From assembly GCF_013409425.1 (NCBI RefSeq), contig NZ_JACCAC010000001.1, forward strand, positions 1,426,001 to 1,490,000: 64,000 bases of DNA. The letters run 5' to 3'. The translations under genes were made by a program, and so were the position numbers. Positions 1 through 6,742 of this stretch are shown here, piece after piece (positions within the stretch are counted from its first letter, which is position 1; every line of letters begins with the position of its first letter). The notes beneath the pieces are model-generated. The model worked only from the letters and a program-made list of their open reading frames with translations. It ran no database searches and had not been told where the DNA came from. The DNA is from Nocardioides perillae. Lineage in GTDB: Bacteria; Actinomycetota; Actinomycetes; Propionibacteriales; Nocardioidaceae.

Positions 1-283
1 CGAAGGCCGCGCTGACGCGCTCGAGGTCGTCGCCGTTGAGGCACAGGTTGACCTGGCTGCCCGGCACGACCGGGTCGCCCGGTGCGCCGTCGGAGGCCAT
101 GATCCGCATGCCGTCGTCGGTGAGCAGGTGGGCGTGCATGACGCCGTCGGCGGCCTCGCCCTCCATGCCGTACTGACCGAAGGTGACGACGTCGAGCCGG
201 CCGCCGAGCACGTCGGCGTAGAAGGTCATCGCCTCGCGGGCCGTGCCGTCGAAGACGAGGTAGGGGGTGAGGCTGGTGGCCAT
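1..283 (-). CDS. VOC-family (PhnB-like) protein, 3' part outside window
   Basis: The 94 visible N-terminal residues open MATSLTPYLVF, followed by FYADVLGG and a GVMHAHL strand, the look of PhnB-type glyoxalase/bleomycin-resistance (VOC) proteins, which are small cytoplasmic metal-binding or metal-less dimers of varied function. GGAGG lies 6 nt before the ATG and supports this start. The C-terminal part, including the second half-site of the fold, is cut off by the window edge, so substrate and metal ligands cannot be judged. Confidence 0.75.
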   Translation of the reverse strand, partial: MATSLTPYLVFDGTAREAMTFYADVLGGRLDVVTFGQYGMEGEAADGVMHAHLLTDDGMRIMASDGAPGDPVVPGSQVNLCLNGDDLERVSAAF

Positions 284-405
284 GGGGGTCCTCCGCTGGA
301 TCGTGGGTGGTGGGTGCTGGGTGGGTGGAGCAGGTACGCCGGGCAGACCGGCGGCGCGCCCCGGACTCATCGCAGCCTGGCGGACGGGTCCGACAGGATG
401 GGTCG

Positions 406-948
406 GTGAGCTCGCTGCGCCTGGTGCTGATGGCCGACACCCACCTGCCGAAGCGGGCGAAGGACCTGCCGGCCGCGCTGTGGGCGGCGGTCGACGAGGC
501 CGACGTGGTGGTGCACGCCGGCGACTGGGTGGACGAGGCCACCCTCGACGCGCTCGAGGCGCGCTGCGCCGCGGCCGGCGCGCGGCTCGTGGCCTGCTGG
601 GGCAACAACGACGGACCCGGCCTGCGCGCCCGGCTGCCCGAGGTCGCGCGCGTCGAGCTCGACGGGCTGCGGCTCGGCGTCGTGCACGAGACCGGCGGCA
701 AGGCGGGGCGCGAGGCGCGGGCGGACGCGGCGTACCCCGACCTCGACGTGCTCGTCTTCGGCCACAGCCACGTCCCGTGGGACACCACGACCCCGCGGGG
801 CCTGCGGCTGCTCAACCCAGGCTCGCCGACCGACCGACGGCAGCAGCCGCACTGCACCTACGCGACGGCCGTGGTCGCCGGCGGCCGGCTGGGCGAGGTG
901 GTGCTCCACCGGCTCCCACCTCGCGTGCCGCGCGGGGGCGGGCGGTAG
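406..948 (+). CDS. YfcE/MJ0936-type metallophosphoesterase
   Basis: A 180-residue cytoplasmic phosphodiesterase of the small calcineurin-like family. The metal-binding motifs come in family order: ADTHLP near residue 10, HAGDW near 40, GNND near 66 and GHSHVP near 122, followed by NPGSPTDRR. Upstream GTGs would lengthen the protein, but the GTG chosen begins directly before the first strand (SSLRLVLMADTH), and a -10-like CAGGAT ends 6 nt before it, favouring a leaderless mRNA. Its TAG stop forms part of the -10-like TAGGTT of the next gene. The natural substrate is not predictable; cyclic nucleotides or phosphodiesters are typical for the family. Confidence 0.85.
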   Translation: MSSLRLVLMADTHLPKRAKDLPAALWAAVDEADVVVHAGDWVDEATLDALEARCAAAGARLVACWGNNDGPGLRARLPEVARVELDGLRLGVVHETGGKAGREARADAAYPDLDVLVFGHSHVPWDTTTPRGLRLLNPGSPTDRRQQPHCTYATAVVAGGRLGEVVLHRLPPRVPRGGGR

Positions 949-951
949 GTT
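946..951 (+). promoter_or_regulatory. -10-like TAGGTT for the gene at 959 (leaderless)
   Basis: TAGGTT is followed by 7 nt and then the GTG start. The first three bases are also the stop codon of the phosphoesterase gene. No clear -35 is visible. Confidence 0.5.
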
Positions 952-958
952 CGGGGCC

Positions 959-1441
959 GTGGCGGACGACTACTGCGAGCACTGCGACCTGCCCCTCAGC
1001 CAGTGCGTGCACGGCCGCCCCGCGCCCGTGGCGCCGCCCGCCCCGCCGAAGGCGAGCCCCGTGCGCACCCGCGCCGCGAGCGCGCCGTCCTCGGGCACGA
1101 CCGCCCGCGCACCGCGCGCCGCGAAGGCCGCGCCGGTCAAGCGCGCGGTCGTGCGCAAGTGGACCCAGCCGGCCGAGCTGCGCCCCGCGATCCTCGCCGT
1201 GCTGCAGGACGCCGAGGCGCCCCTCGGCCACGACGAGGCCTTCGCCCGCCTCGAGGAGCGGGTCGGCGACGCGCTCCGCCCGGGCGACCGCGACCCCAAC
1301 CCCCAGGGCGAGATGCGCTGGCGCGCAGCGGCCCGCAAGGCGCGCAAGGAGCTGATCGACGAGGGCCTGCTCGCGCAGGCCCCGGGCACCTGGGGGCTCA
1401 CCGACGCCGGCCGCGCCGCCGACCTCGGCCCGCTCGCCTGA
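959..1441 (+). CDS. Zinc-finger-like N-terminus plus winged-helix domain protein
   Basis: 160 residues. The N-terminus carries cysteines at 6, 9 and 16 with nearby histidines (CEHC...QCVHG), resembling a small zinc knuckle. A Pro/Ala/Lys-rich linker (about 20-75) leads to a C-terminal winged-helix-like domain (about 80-155: AILAVLQDAEAPLGHDEAF ... ELIDEGLLAQ ... WGLTDAGR) that resembles the wHTH domain of Mrr-type restriction proteins. It is probably a nucleic-acid-binding protein, but no nuclease domain is present, so it is not itself a restriction enzyme. Start GTG is supported by TAGGTT 7 nt upstream. Function unknown. Confidence 0.7.
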   Translation: MADDYCEHCDLPLSQCVHGRPAPVAPPAPPKASPVRTRAASAPSSGTTARAPRAAKAAPVKRAVVRKWTQPAELRPAILAVLQDAEAPLGHDEAFARLEERVGDALRPGDRDPNPQGEMRWRAAARKARKELIDEGLLAQAPGTWGLTDAGRAADLGPLA

Positions 1442-1461
1442 GACCTCGCCGTGGTGGGTAC
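1436..1461 (+). promoter_or_regulatory. SigB/SigF-like promoter for DUF2945 gene
   Basis: GCCT (1436-1439), 16-nt spacer, GGGTAC (1456-1461), then 9 nt to the ATG at 1471. This fits GNNT-N14-16-GGGTAC, the consensus of Streptomyces SigB/mycobacterial SigF promoters; the -35 match is loose. Confidence 0.5.
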
Positions 1462-1470
1462 CGGCCTGCC

Positions 1471-1689
1471 ATGGCAGACGACGAGGACCTGAAGAAGGGC
1501 GACGAGGTCGAGTGGAAGTCGCACGGCGGCAAGGCCGTCGGCGAGGTGGAGGAGAAGATCACCAGCGACACCGAGGCCGGCGGCCGCACGGTCAAGGCGA
1601 GCAAGGACGACCCGCAGTACCTCGTGAAGAGCGAGAAGTCGGGTGGCGAGGCCGTCCACAAGCCGGGAGCGCTGAAGAAGAAGTCCTGA
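1471..1689 (+). CDS. DUF2945/HVA1 family small protein
   Basis: 72 residues, highly charged, with the family pattern KKGDEVEWKSHGGKAVGEVEEKI ... D.QYLVKSEKSG..AVHKP..LKKK. HVA1/DUF2945 proteins are small SH3-like cytoplasmic proteins of unknown biochemical role, often found near stress genes. The ATG lies 9 nt after GGGTAC with no Shine-Dalgarno sequence, suggesting a leaderless message made by a general-stress sigma factor. The next gene on the same strand has the same promoter type, so the two are probably co-regulated in the cell rather than co-transcribed; a strong hairpin lies between them. Confidence 0.85.
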   Translation: MADDEDLKKGDEVEWKSHGGKAVGEVEEKITSDTEAGGRTVKASKDDPQYLVKSEKSGGEAVHKPGALKKKS

Positions 1690-1697
1690 GCGCGGTG

Positions 1698-1755
1698 CCC
1701 GCGGCGGCGGTCTCGGGACGACGTCCGACCCCCCGGACGTCACCGCCGCCGCGGG
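1698..1755 (+). terminator. Nested hairpin after DUF2945 gene
   Basis: Outer arms 1698-1711 and 1742-1755 pair perfectly over 14 bp; inside the loop a second perfect 8-bp stem (1720-1727 with 1734-1741) forms. No T-tract follows, as is common in high-GC actinobacteria. Confidence 0.6.
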
Positions 1756-1795
1756 GACCCCGCCTCGTACCCCCGCCTCTCGCGAGCATGCGGGC

Positions 1796-1820
1796 GTGTC
1801 CCCGCCGGCCCGCCGGGTAC
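1796..1820 (+). promoter_or_regulatory. SigB/SigF-like promoter for catalase-fold gene
   Basis: GTGT (1796-1799), 15-nt spacer, GGGTAC (1815-1820), then 8 nt to the GTG at 1829. Confidence 0.5.
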
Positions 1821-1828
1821 GTCGTGGC

Positions 1829-2575
1829 GTGAGCACACCACCACCTCGCCCGGCCGTGCGGCTGGCATCGGCGGCCGCGTCCGGCGGCGGCGCGCTGCTC
1901 GCCGCCGGCGTGCGCGTCGTCGCCGCGGCCCGGCCGGCCGCCAAGCCGCTGCACCCGCGCGGACGGCTGCGCCACGGCACGCTCGTGCGCCGCGGCGCCG
2001 AGGCCACCGGGGCGCCCCGCACCGGTGTCGCCTGGCTCGACGAGCCCGGCACCGACGCCGCCTGGGTGCGCACCTCGCGCGCCGTCGGCCTGCCGGCGCC
2101 GGCCCCCGACGTGCACGGCCTCGCGCTGCGCCTGCACCTCGACGACGGCCCCGCCGACGTGCTCCTCGCCTCGACCGGCCGGGGCCGGCTGACCCGCTGG
2201 CTGCTCACGGCCGGGGTCGACCCGTGGTCGCGGCCGCAGACCAGCCTCCTGCCCTACCGCAGCCCCGTGGGTCCGCTCCTCCTCGGCGCCCGCCGGGTCG
2301 ACGCACCCGAGGACGGCGCGCCGGAGGAGCCCGTCGTCGAGCTCTCCTGGGCGCGGGGGAGCGGACCGTGGCACCCCTTCGCCGAGCTGTGCGTCTCCGG
2401 GCGCGAGGTGACCGACGCCGACGGCGACGCCCACCGCGGCCATCCCAGGCACGCCCCGCCGGACGTCTCCTTCGACCCCGTGCTCCGCGTGCTGCCGGGC
2501 CTGGCGCACTACCGCGTCGTCGCCCGGCTGCGGGAGCCGGCCTACCGCACGGCGCGCGCCCAGCGCGACGACTGA
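1829..2575 (+). CDS. Catalase-fold-like protein (often annotated phosphodiesterase)
   Basis: 248 residues. The pattern LHPRGRLRHGTLVRRG ... TGVAWLDEPG ... VRTSRAVGLP.PAPDVHGLALRL ... LLASTGRGRLTRWLL ... SLLPYRS resembles a shortened haem-catalase barrel seen in actinobacterial proteins of unknown activity; it is half the length of a true catalase, and I do not see the full catalase active-site set. Haem binding is therefore only a possibility. The N-terminus has a hydrophobic Ala-rich helix (about 8-30). Start GTG chosen because GGGTAC precedes it by 8 nt; a GTG 33 nt upstream is possible. The stress-type promoter fits an oxidative-stress role, which is inference. Confidence 0.6.
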   Translation: MSTPPPRPAVRLASAAASGGGALLAAGVRVVAAARPAAKPLHPRGRLRHGTLVRRGAEATGAPRTGVAWLDEPGTDAAWVRTSRAVGLPAPAPDVHGLALRLHLDDGPADVLLASTGRGRLTRWLLTAGVDPWSRPQTSLLPYRSPVGPLLLGARRVDAPEDGAPEEPVVELSWARGSGPWHPFAELCVSGREVTDADGDAHRGHPRHAPPDVSFDPVLRVLPGLAHYRVVARLREPAYRTARAQRDD

Positions 2576-2602
2576 CCCCGGGCGACCCGTCGCGTGGTCG
2601 GC

Positions 2603-3523
2603 TCAGCGGCAGGGCACGCCGCCGACCCGCGCGAGGCCCTGCAGGTCGCCGGGGCCGTACTCGACGGTGCCGACGCCCTCACCGTGCATCAGCTCGCGCG
2701 GGTCCTCGACGTGGGCGAGCCCGACGAGGTGGCCGAACTCGTGGTCGACCACGGCCTGCTGCAGCGCGCGGGCGCGGTCGCCGCCGCGGGTCTGCTCGTC
2801 GATCTCCTCGAACGCCTCGGCGTCGAGCAGCACGCTGCCGGTGCGGTAGAAGGACCGCTGGCCGCGCGGACCCACCGCCACCGCGCCGCCGAGCCCGGCG
2901 ACGTCGCCGGCGAGGTCCTCGAACTCCGCCGCGGTGCCCCACCCGACCAGCACCGGCGGCGGGTCACCCATGAGCCCGTCCTGCCGCTGGAAGAAGTCGC
3001 GCTCGTCGGTCTCGCCGACCAGCTCGAAGACCAGGCCGGTCGCCTCCGACGTGCGCTCGACCGCGGTCGCGACCATCTCCTCGGCGTCCTCCGGGGCGCC
3101 GTCGAGGTTGACCTCGTAGCGGATCGGGCGGCACGGGTCCCAGCCGACGGGACTGCCGTCGGGCTGCTCCTGGAGGAAGGCGAACTGACCCTTGCCACCG
3201 GGGATCGTCGGGGCCGCGGTGATGCGGTCGGGGCCGAGGCCCACGAGACGGCGCACCGAGTCGAAGTCGGCGCCCGGCGCGAGGGCCACCAGCCCGGTGA
3301 CGACGAGGACCGTCAGCACCAGGCCGGGCACCAGCCCGCTGCCGCCGCCGACCCGTCGCCGCCGGCGGTGCTGCGGCGGGGGCGCGAAGGGCCCCGCGAG
3401 CGGGCTGGTGGTGCCGGGCAGGGCGCCGAGGCCGTAGCGGCGGTCGAGGTCGTCGAGCTCGCGCATGCGCTCCTCGAGCTCCCGGGCGCGCCGACGCCGC
3501 TCCCGCTCCTCACCCCGTCCCAC
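2603..3523 (-). CDS. Membrane-anchored matrixin-like zinc metalloprotease
   Basis: 306 residues: a charged coiled-coil-like N-terminus (1-35), an Arg-rich stretch, one transmembrane helix (about 63-83), then an extracytoplasmic peptidase domain. HEFGHLVGLAH at about 261-271 is the HExGHxxGxxH zinc motif of M10-type metzincins, and a Met-turn candidate (ELMHGEG, Met about 279) follows. The N-in topology (positive side before the helix) puts the catalytic domain outside. A peptide or cell-wall protein is the likely substrate but is unknown. GTG start has TAGGCT 7 nt upstream on its strand, divergent from rlmC. Confidence 0.8.
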   Translation of the reverse strand: MGRGEERERRRRARELEERMRELDDLDRRYGLGALPGTTSPLAGPFAPPPQHRRRRRVGGGSGLVPGLVLTVLVVTGLVALAPGADFDSVRRLVGLGPDRITAAPTIPGGKGQFAFLQEQPDGSPVGWDPCRPIRYEVNLDGAPEDAEEMVATAVERTSEATGLVFELVGETDERDFFQRQDGLMGDPPPVLVGWGTAAEFEDLAGDVAGLGGAVAVGPRGQRSFYRTGSVLLDAEAFEEIDEQTRGGDRARALQQAVVDHEFGHLVGLAHVEDPRELMHGEGVGTVEYGPGDLQGLARVGGVPCR

Positions 3524-3530
3524 GCCGCCG

Positions 3531-3536
3531 AGCCTA
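3531..3536 (-). promoter_or_regulatory. -10-like TAGGCT for the matrixin gene (leaderless)
   Basis: On the minus strand TAGGCT is followed by 7 nt and GTG at 3523. It is back to back with the rlmC promoter, only 41 bp separating the two start codons. Confidence 0.5.
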
Positions 3537-3548
3537 CGGTGGCGGCAC

Positions 3549-3554
3549 TAGCCT
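3549..3554 (+). promoter_or_regulatory. -10-like TAGCCT for rlmC
   Basis: TAGCCT ends 10 nt before the ATG of rlmC; no Shine-Dalgarno sequence is present in the gap. Confidence 0.4.
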
Positions 3555-3564
3555 GGTCGGCCTG

Positions 3565-4707
3565 ATGCAGTGCGACTACTTCGACGCGGGCGCCTGCCGC
3601 TCGTGCACCTGGATGGGCCGGCCCTACGCCGAGCAGCTGGCCGCGACCCAGGCCCACTGCGCCGAGCTGCTGGCGGCCGTGCCCACCGCGGCGGACCTCG
3701 CCTGGCTGCCGCCCGTGCCCAGTCGCGAGGCGGGCTTCCGCTCCAAGGCCAAGATGGTCGTCGCCGGCACCGTCGAGGCGCCCACCCTGGGCATCCTCGG
3801 CCCCGACGGGCGGGGCACCGACCTGCGCCACTGCGGTTTGCACACGACCGGGCTCCACGTCGCGCTCCCGGTGCTCGCCGGCTTCGTCACCCGCGCCGCG
3901 CTCACGCCGTACGACGTGCCCACGCGCCGCGGCGAGCTCAAGCACCTGCTGGTCACGGAGTCGCCCGACGGCGAGCTGATGGTGAGGCTGGTGCTCCGCT
4001 CGCGCGAGCCGGTCGCGCGCGTGCGCAAGCACCTGCCCTGGCTCGCCGAGCAGCTGCCGGGGCTGACGGTGCTGTCGGTCAACCTGCAGCCGGAGCACAA
4101 GGCGGTGCTGGAGGGCGAGGTCGAGGAGGTGCTGACGGCGCGCGCCACGCTGCCGATGCGGGTCGGCGACGTGCGGCTGCACCTGCGCCCGCAGAGCTTC
4201 TTCCAGACCAACCTCGCGGTGGCCGCGGCCCTCTACGACCGCGCCCGCTCGTGGGCCGCGGGGGAGGGACGGGTGTGGGACCTCTACTGCGGCGTCGGTG
4301 GCTTCGCGCTGCACCTGGCCGGCCCCGGGCGCCAGGTGGTCGGGGTCGAGCTCAGCGCCGAGGCCGTCGCCAGCGCGGAGCAGTCCGCGCGCGAGCAGGG
4401 CCTGGGCCCGGGGCAGGTGCGCTTCGTCGCCGGCGACGCGACGGCCTGGGCCGTGGGCGCAGCCGCGCGCGGGGAGCAGCCGCCGGACCTCGTCGTCGTG
4501 AACCCGCCGCGGCGCGGCGTGGGGGAGGAGCTGGCCGCTTGGCTCGAGGCCTCGGGCGTGCGGCAGGTGCTCTACTCCAGCTGCAACACCGCGTCGCTGG
4601 CACGCGACCTCGCCGCGATGCCCTCGCTGCGGCCGGTGCGCGGGCAGGTGCTGGACATGTTCCCCCAGACCGCGCACCACGAGGTGCTGGTCGACCTGCG
4701 CCGCTGA
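3565..4707 (+). CDS. rlmC: 23S rRNA (uracil-C5)-methyltransferase RlmC
   Basis: 380 residues, the usual RlmC length and shorter than RlmD/TrmA relatives with a TRAM domain. Cysteines at 3, 11 and 14 plus C in LRHCGLH (about 91) match the iron-sulfur cluster of the RumA/RumB group. The SAM site is VWDLYCGVGGFAL, VVNPPRRG is motif IV, and SSCNTASLARD carries the catalytic Cys (about 340); HHE near the C-terminus supplies the general base. It should use SAM to make 5-methyluridine in 23S rRNA (U747 in E. coli numbering). RlmC and RlmD-type specificities cannot be fully separated by eye, but the absent TRAM domain supports RlmC. Confidence 0.88.
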   Translation: MQCDYFDAGACRSCTWMGRPYAEQLAATQAHCAELLAAVPTAADLAWLPPVPSREAGFRSKAKMVVAGTVEAPTLGILGPDGRGTDLRHCGLHTTGLHVALPVLAGFVTRAALTPYDVPTRRGELKHLLVTESPDGELMVRLVLRSREPVARVRKHLPWLAEQLPGLTVLSVNLQPEHKAVLEGEVEEVLTARATLPMRVGDVRLHLRPQSFFQTNLAVAAALYDRARSWAAGEGRVWDLYCGVGGFALHLAGPGRQVVGVELSAEAVASAEQSAREQGLGPGQVRFVAGDATAWAVGAAARGEQPPDLVVVNPPRRGVGEELAAWLEASGVRQVLYSSCNTASLARDLAAMPSLRPVRGQVLDMFPQTAHHEVLVDLRR

Positions 4708-4784
4708 GGGTCGCAGCGCGGCTCGGCCGTCCGGGAGGGGTGGGCCGGGGCCGTCCGTTCGACCCCAGCCCGGCGACCGGGCCG

Positions 4785-4823
4785 CCGAGCGGGAGGCGAC
4801 ACGGCGTACGGGCCTCCGCTCGG
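4785..4823 (+). terminator. Hairpin downstream of rlmC
   Basis: CCGAGCGGGAGGC (4785-4797) pairs with GCCTCCGCTCGG (4812-4823) with one bulged G; about 12 bp, 14-nt loop, no T-run. Confidence 0.45.
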
Positions 4824-4880
4824 CTGCGCTGCGGCAGCGATCCGTCCGGGGCCGCGCCCGGATCGTCACCCGAGCACTCC

Positions 4881-4907
4881 CCGGACGCCCCGCTGCGCGG
4901 CGTCCGG
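4881..4907. repeat. 9-bp perfect inverted repeat
   Basis: CCGGACGCC (4881-4889) and GGCGTCCGG (4899-4907) with a 9-nt loop. It could be a second terminator stem or an operator for the downstream gene. Confidence 0.4.
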
Positions 4908-5011
4908 CAGCGGTCGGTACCCCCACGGGGTGCGGGCATGCGCCTCCGCGGGAGAGAATCCCTCCTGACGGTCCGCCGGGGGGTGCGGGCCCGGTGCGAG
5001 GAGGTGGCCGC

Positions 5012-5719
5012 GTGGCGTTCCCCGTCGTCGACGGCCTGCGGTCGCTCGAGCTCGGCCACCCCGGCGAGCAGCGCCGCCGTCTGCTCGGCCTGGTGCTCGA
5101 GGGCCGCAAGCGGGCGACGGCCGGCCTCGTGGCGGAGTACGCGCGCGAGGGCGAGCCGGTCGAGCACGTCGGCGAGCGGCTCGCGCTGCTCGACAGCGAC
5201 GGCCACCACGTCGGCACGGTCCGCGTGGAGCGGGTCGACGTCGTCCGCTTCGACGAGGTGCCCGACGACTTCGCGCTCGCGGAGGGCGAGGGCGACCGCT
5301 CCGGCGACGACTTCCGCGCGTCGCACCGCGCCTTCTGGGAGGGCGACGGCGAGGTGGTGGCCGACGACACCGGGGTGGTGCTGGTGCGCTTCGCGCTCGA
5401 GCCCGACCTCGTGGGGGAGAGACGCCGGGTGCTCGAGCGGCTGGCGCAGCTGCGCGGGCAGCACGCCGAGTTCGTCGACGCCTCGCGCGACACCAACGCC
5501 GACGACGAGCACGACCCGGAGGGCGCGACCATCGCCTTCGAGCGCTCCCAGGTCGAGACGCTGGTGCGGCAGGCCGAGCGGCGACTGGCCGAGGTCGACG
5601 AGGCTCTCGCGCGCCTCGAGGACGGCAGCTACGGCACCTGCGCCGTGTGCGGGCGCCCCATCGCGCCCGAGCGGCTCGCGGCCCGCCCGGCGGCGACGCG
5701 CTGCGTGGCCTGCGCCTGA
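5012..5719 (+). CDS. ASCH domain fused to DksA/TraR-type zinc finger protein
   Basis: 235 residues in one frame. Residues about 1-130 are an ASCH domain (VDGLRSLELGHPGEQRRRL ... EGRKRATAG ... GEPVEHVGERLALLD ... HRAFWEGDG), a PUA-like fold linked to RNA binding. Residues about 140-235 are a DksA/TraR module: a helical hairpin (DEHDPEGATIAFERSQ ... ALARLEDGSYGTC) and a C4 zinc finger with Cys 210, 213, 231 and 234. AGGAGG 7 nt before the GTG fixes the start. An internal GTG at 5429, preceded by a GGGGAGA stretch, might also yield the DksA part alone. DksA/TraR proteins enter the RNA polymerase secondary channel; coupling to an RNA-sensing ASCH domain is inference. Convergent with the next gene. 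Confidence 0.8.
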   Translation: MAFPVVDGLRSLELGHPGEQRRRLLGLVLEGRKRATAGLVAEYAREGEPVEHVGERLALLDSDGHHVGTVRVERVDVVRFDEVPDDFALAEGEGDRSGDDFRASHRAFWEGDGEVVADDTGVVLVRFALEPDLVGERRRVLERLAQLRGQHAEFVDASRDTNADDEHDPEGATIAFERSQVETLVRQAERRLAEVDEALARLEDGSYGTCAVCGRPIAPERLAARPAATRCVACA

Positions 5720-5743
5720 GGCGCTGCCCGCCCAGCAGCCCGC

Positions 5744-6544
5744 TCAGCCCCCGGCCGCGGCGATGCCCTCGCGGCAGGCGCGCTCGAGCGCGCGCTGGCG
5801 GCGCCACCGCGCGACGACGCCCGGCACGGGCGGGAGGCCGACCTGCTCGGGCACCACGTCGACGGCGAGGCCGCGCCCGTCCCACCGGCCGTGCCACGCC
5901 CACTGGCCCCACCGCTCGAAGTCGGTCGTGGCCTCCTGGCCGAAGACGGTCGCGGGGCCCGCCTGCGGGCCTGGCTCGTCGGCGAGTGCGACCACGGGTG
6001 CCGCCGGGTCGGTGGCGTCCACGCGCACCGCGGTCGCGCGCAGCGCGGTGCCGCCGGCGGGGTCGCCCACGACGAGCAGGTGGGCCCCGCCGTCGCGGGT
6101 GGCGTCGGCGCCGGGCAGCGGACCCGCCGCGACGACCTCGAGGTCGACGAGGAGCCGCGGCAGCCACCACCAGTGCTCGCGGCGCAGCATCACCGAGTCG
6201 GCCAGGACCCGCGTCGGCGGGTGGCGCAGCAGCTCCTGGGTCAGCAGCTGCTCGCAGAAGCGGTCACCGTGGAGGTCCTCCTCGAGGCGGGGGCGGCAGC
6301 GCAGCACCAGCGGCTCCCAGCCGGCGCCGGCCCGGGTGGCGTCGGTGAGCGCGAGCAGCACCTCCGGTGCCGCGCCGAGCGAGCGCGCCGCGTCGGCCAC
6401 GGCGTACGGCAGCGCGAGGACGGGGCCGCCGTCGCCGACGAGCGGCACCACCCCGCGCACCTGCGGCGTGGCCGACATGGCCGGGTCGTGCCACGCCACG
6501 GCGGCCACCGGGGCGGCGCGCACCGCGCGCAGGACGTCGCTCAC
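5744..6544 (-). CDS. Conserved actinobacterial protein, possibly split-barrel flavin-binding
   Basis: 266 residues; opens VSDVLRAVRAAPVAAVAWHDPAM and then ATPQVRGVVPL ... GPVLALPYAVADAARSLG, a pattern seen in actinobacterial proteins loosely like pyridoxamine-5'-phosphate-oxidase split barrels. A central RREHWWWLPRLLVDLEV segment and a C-terminal basic helix (VARWRRQRALERACREGI) follow. No catalytic motif is identifiable. I take the GTG at 6544 rather than the ATG at 6553 because a -10-like CACGAT ends 7 nt before it on the minus strand. The frame stays open far upstream over cstA, but that part is antisense to an obvious gene. Confidence 0.6.
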   Translation of the reverse strand: MSDVLRAVRAAPVAAVAWHDPAMSATPQVRGVVPLVGDGGPVLALPYAVADAARSLGAAPEVLLALTDATRAGAGWEPLVLRCRPRLEEDLHGDRFCEQLLTQELLRHPPTRVLADSVMLRREHWWWLPRLLVDLEVVAAGPLPGADATRDGGAHLLVVGDPAGGTALRATAVRVDATDPAAPVVALADEPGPQAGPATVFGQEATTDFERWGQWAWHGRWDGRGLAVDVVPEQVGLPPVPGVVARWRRQRALERACREGIAAAGG

Positions 6545-6638
6545 GCGTCGCATCGTGGCACGCCGTGCGGACGCGTCGGGCCGTCGGCCGCTCGTCGTGC
6601 CGGACGCGCCGCTCGTCGCGCCGCGCCGGAGGTGACCG

Positions 6639-6667
6639 TTGCCACACCGGTGGCGACGGAGCACGAT
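6639..6667 (+). promoter_or_regulatory. cstA promoter with dyad over the -35
   Basis: TTGCCA (6639-6644), 17-nt spacer, CACGAT (6662-6667). The -35 lies in an imperfect palindrome (TTGCCAC-ACCG-GTGGCGA, 6639-6656) that could be a repressor or CRP-like site. The predicted leader is about 70 nt. Confidence 0.55.
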
Positions 6668-6742
6668 GGCCCCCGGCCCCGCCTGCTCGGACGGCACCGC
6701 CGTCCACCCCTCCCCCTGACCGGCGGGCCCAGGAGGTGCGTC

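Larger units (their letters stand above)
4708..5011. other. 304-bp intergenic region with two hairpins
   Basis: No open reading frame of note lies between rlmC and the ASCH-DksA gene. It holds two inverted repeats (4785-4823 and 4881-4907) and ends in a strong Shine-Dalgarno sequence (AGGAGG at 4999-5004). No clear -35/-10 pair is seen. Confidence 0.6.

Noticed and set aside
4750..4775. tRNA T-arm-like GTTCGACCC
   Set aside because: The bases on either side do not pair as a T stem and no acceptor, anticodon or D arm can be drawn.
5012..5719. ASCH-DksA join as an assembly frameshift
   Set aside because: The codon pattern and amino-acid composition are continuous through the join and both domains are complete, so a real fusion is simpler; listed as a finding with the caveat of an internal start.
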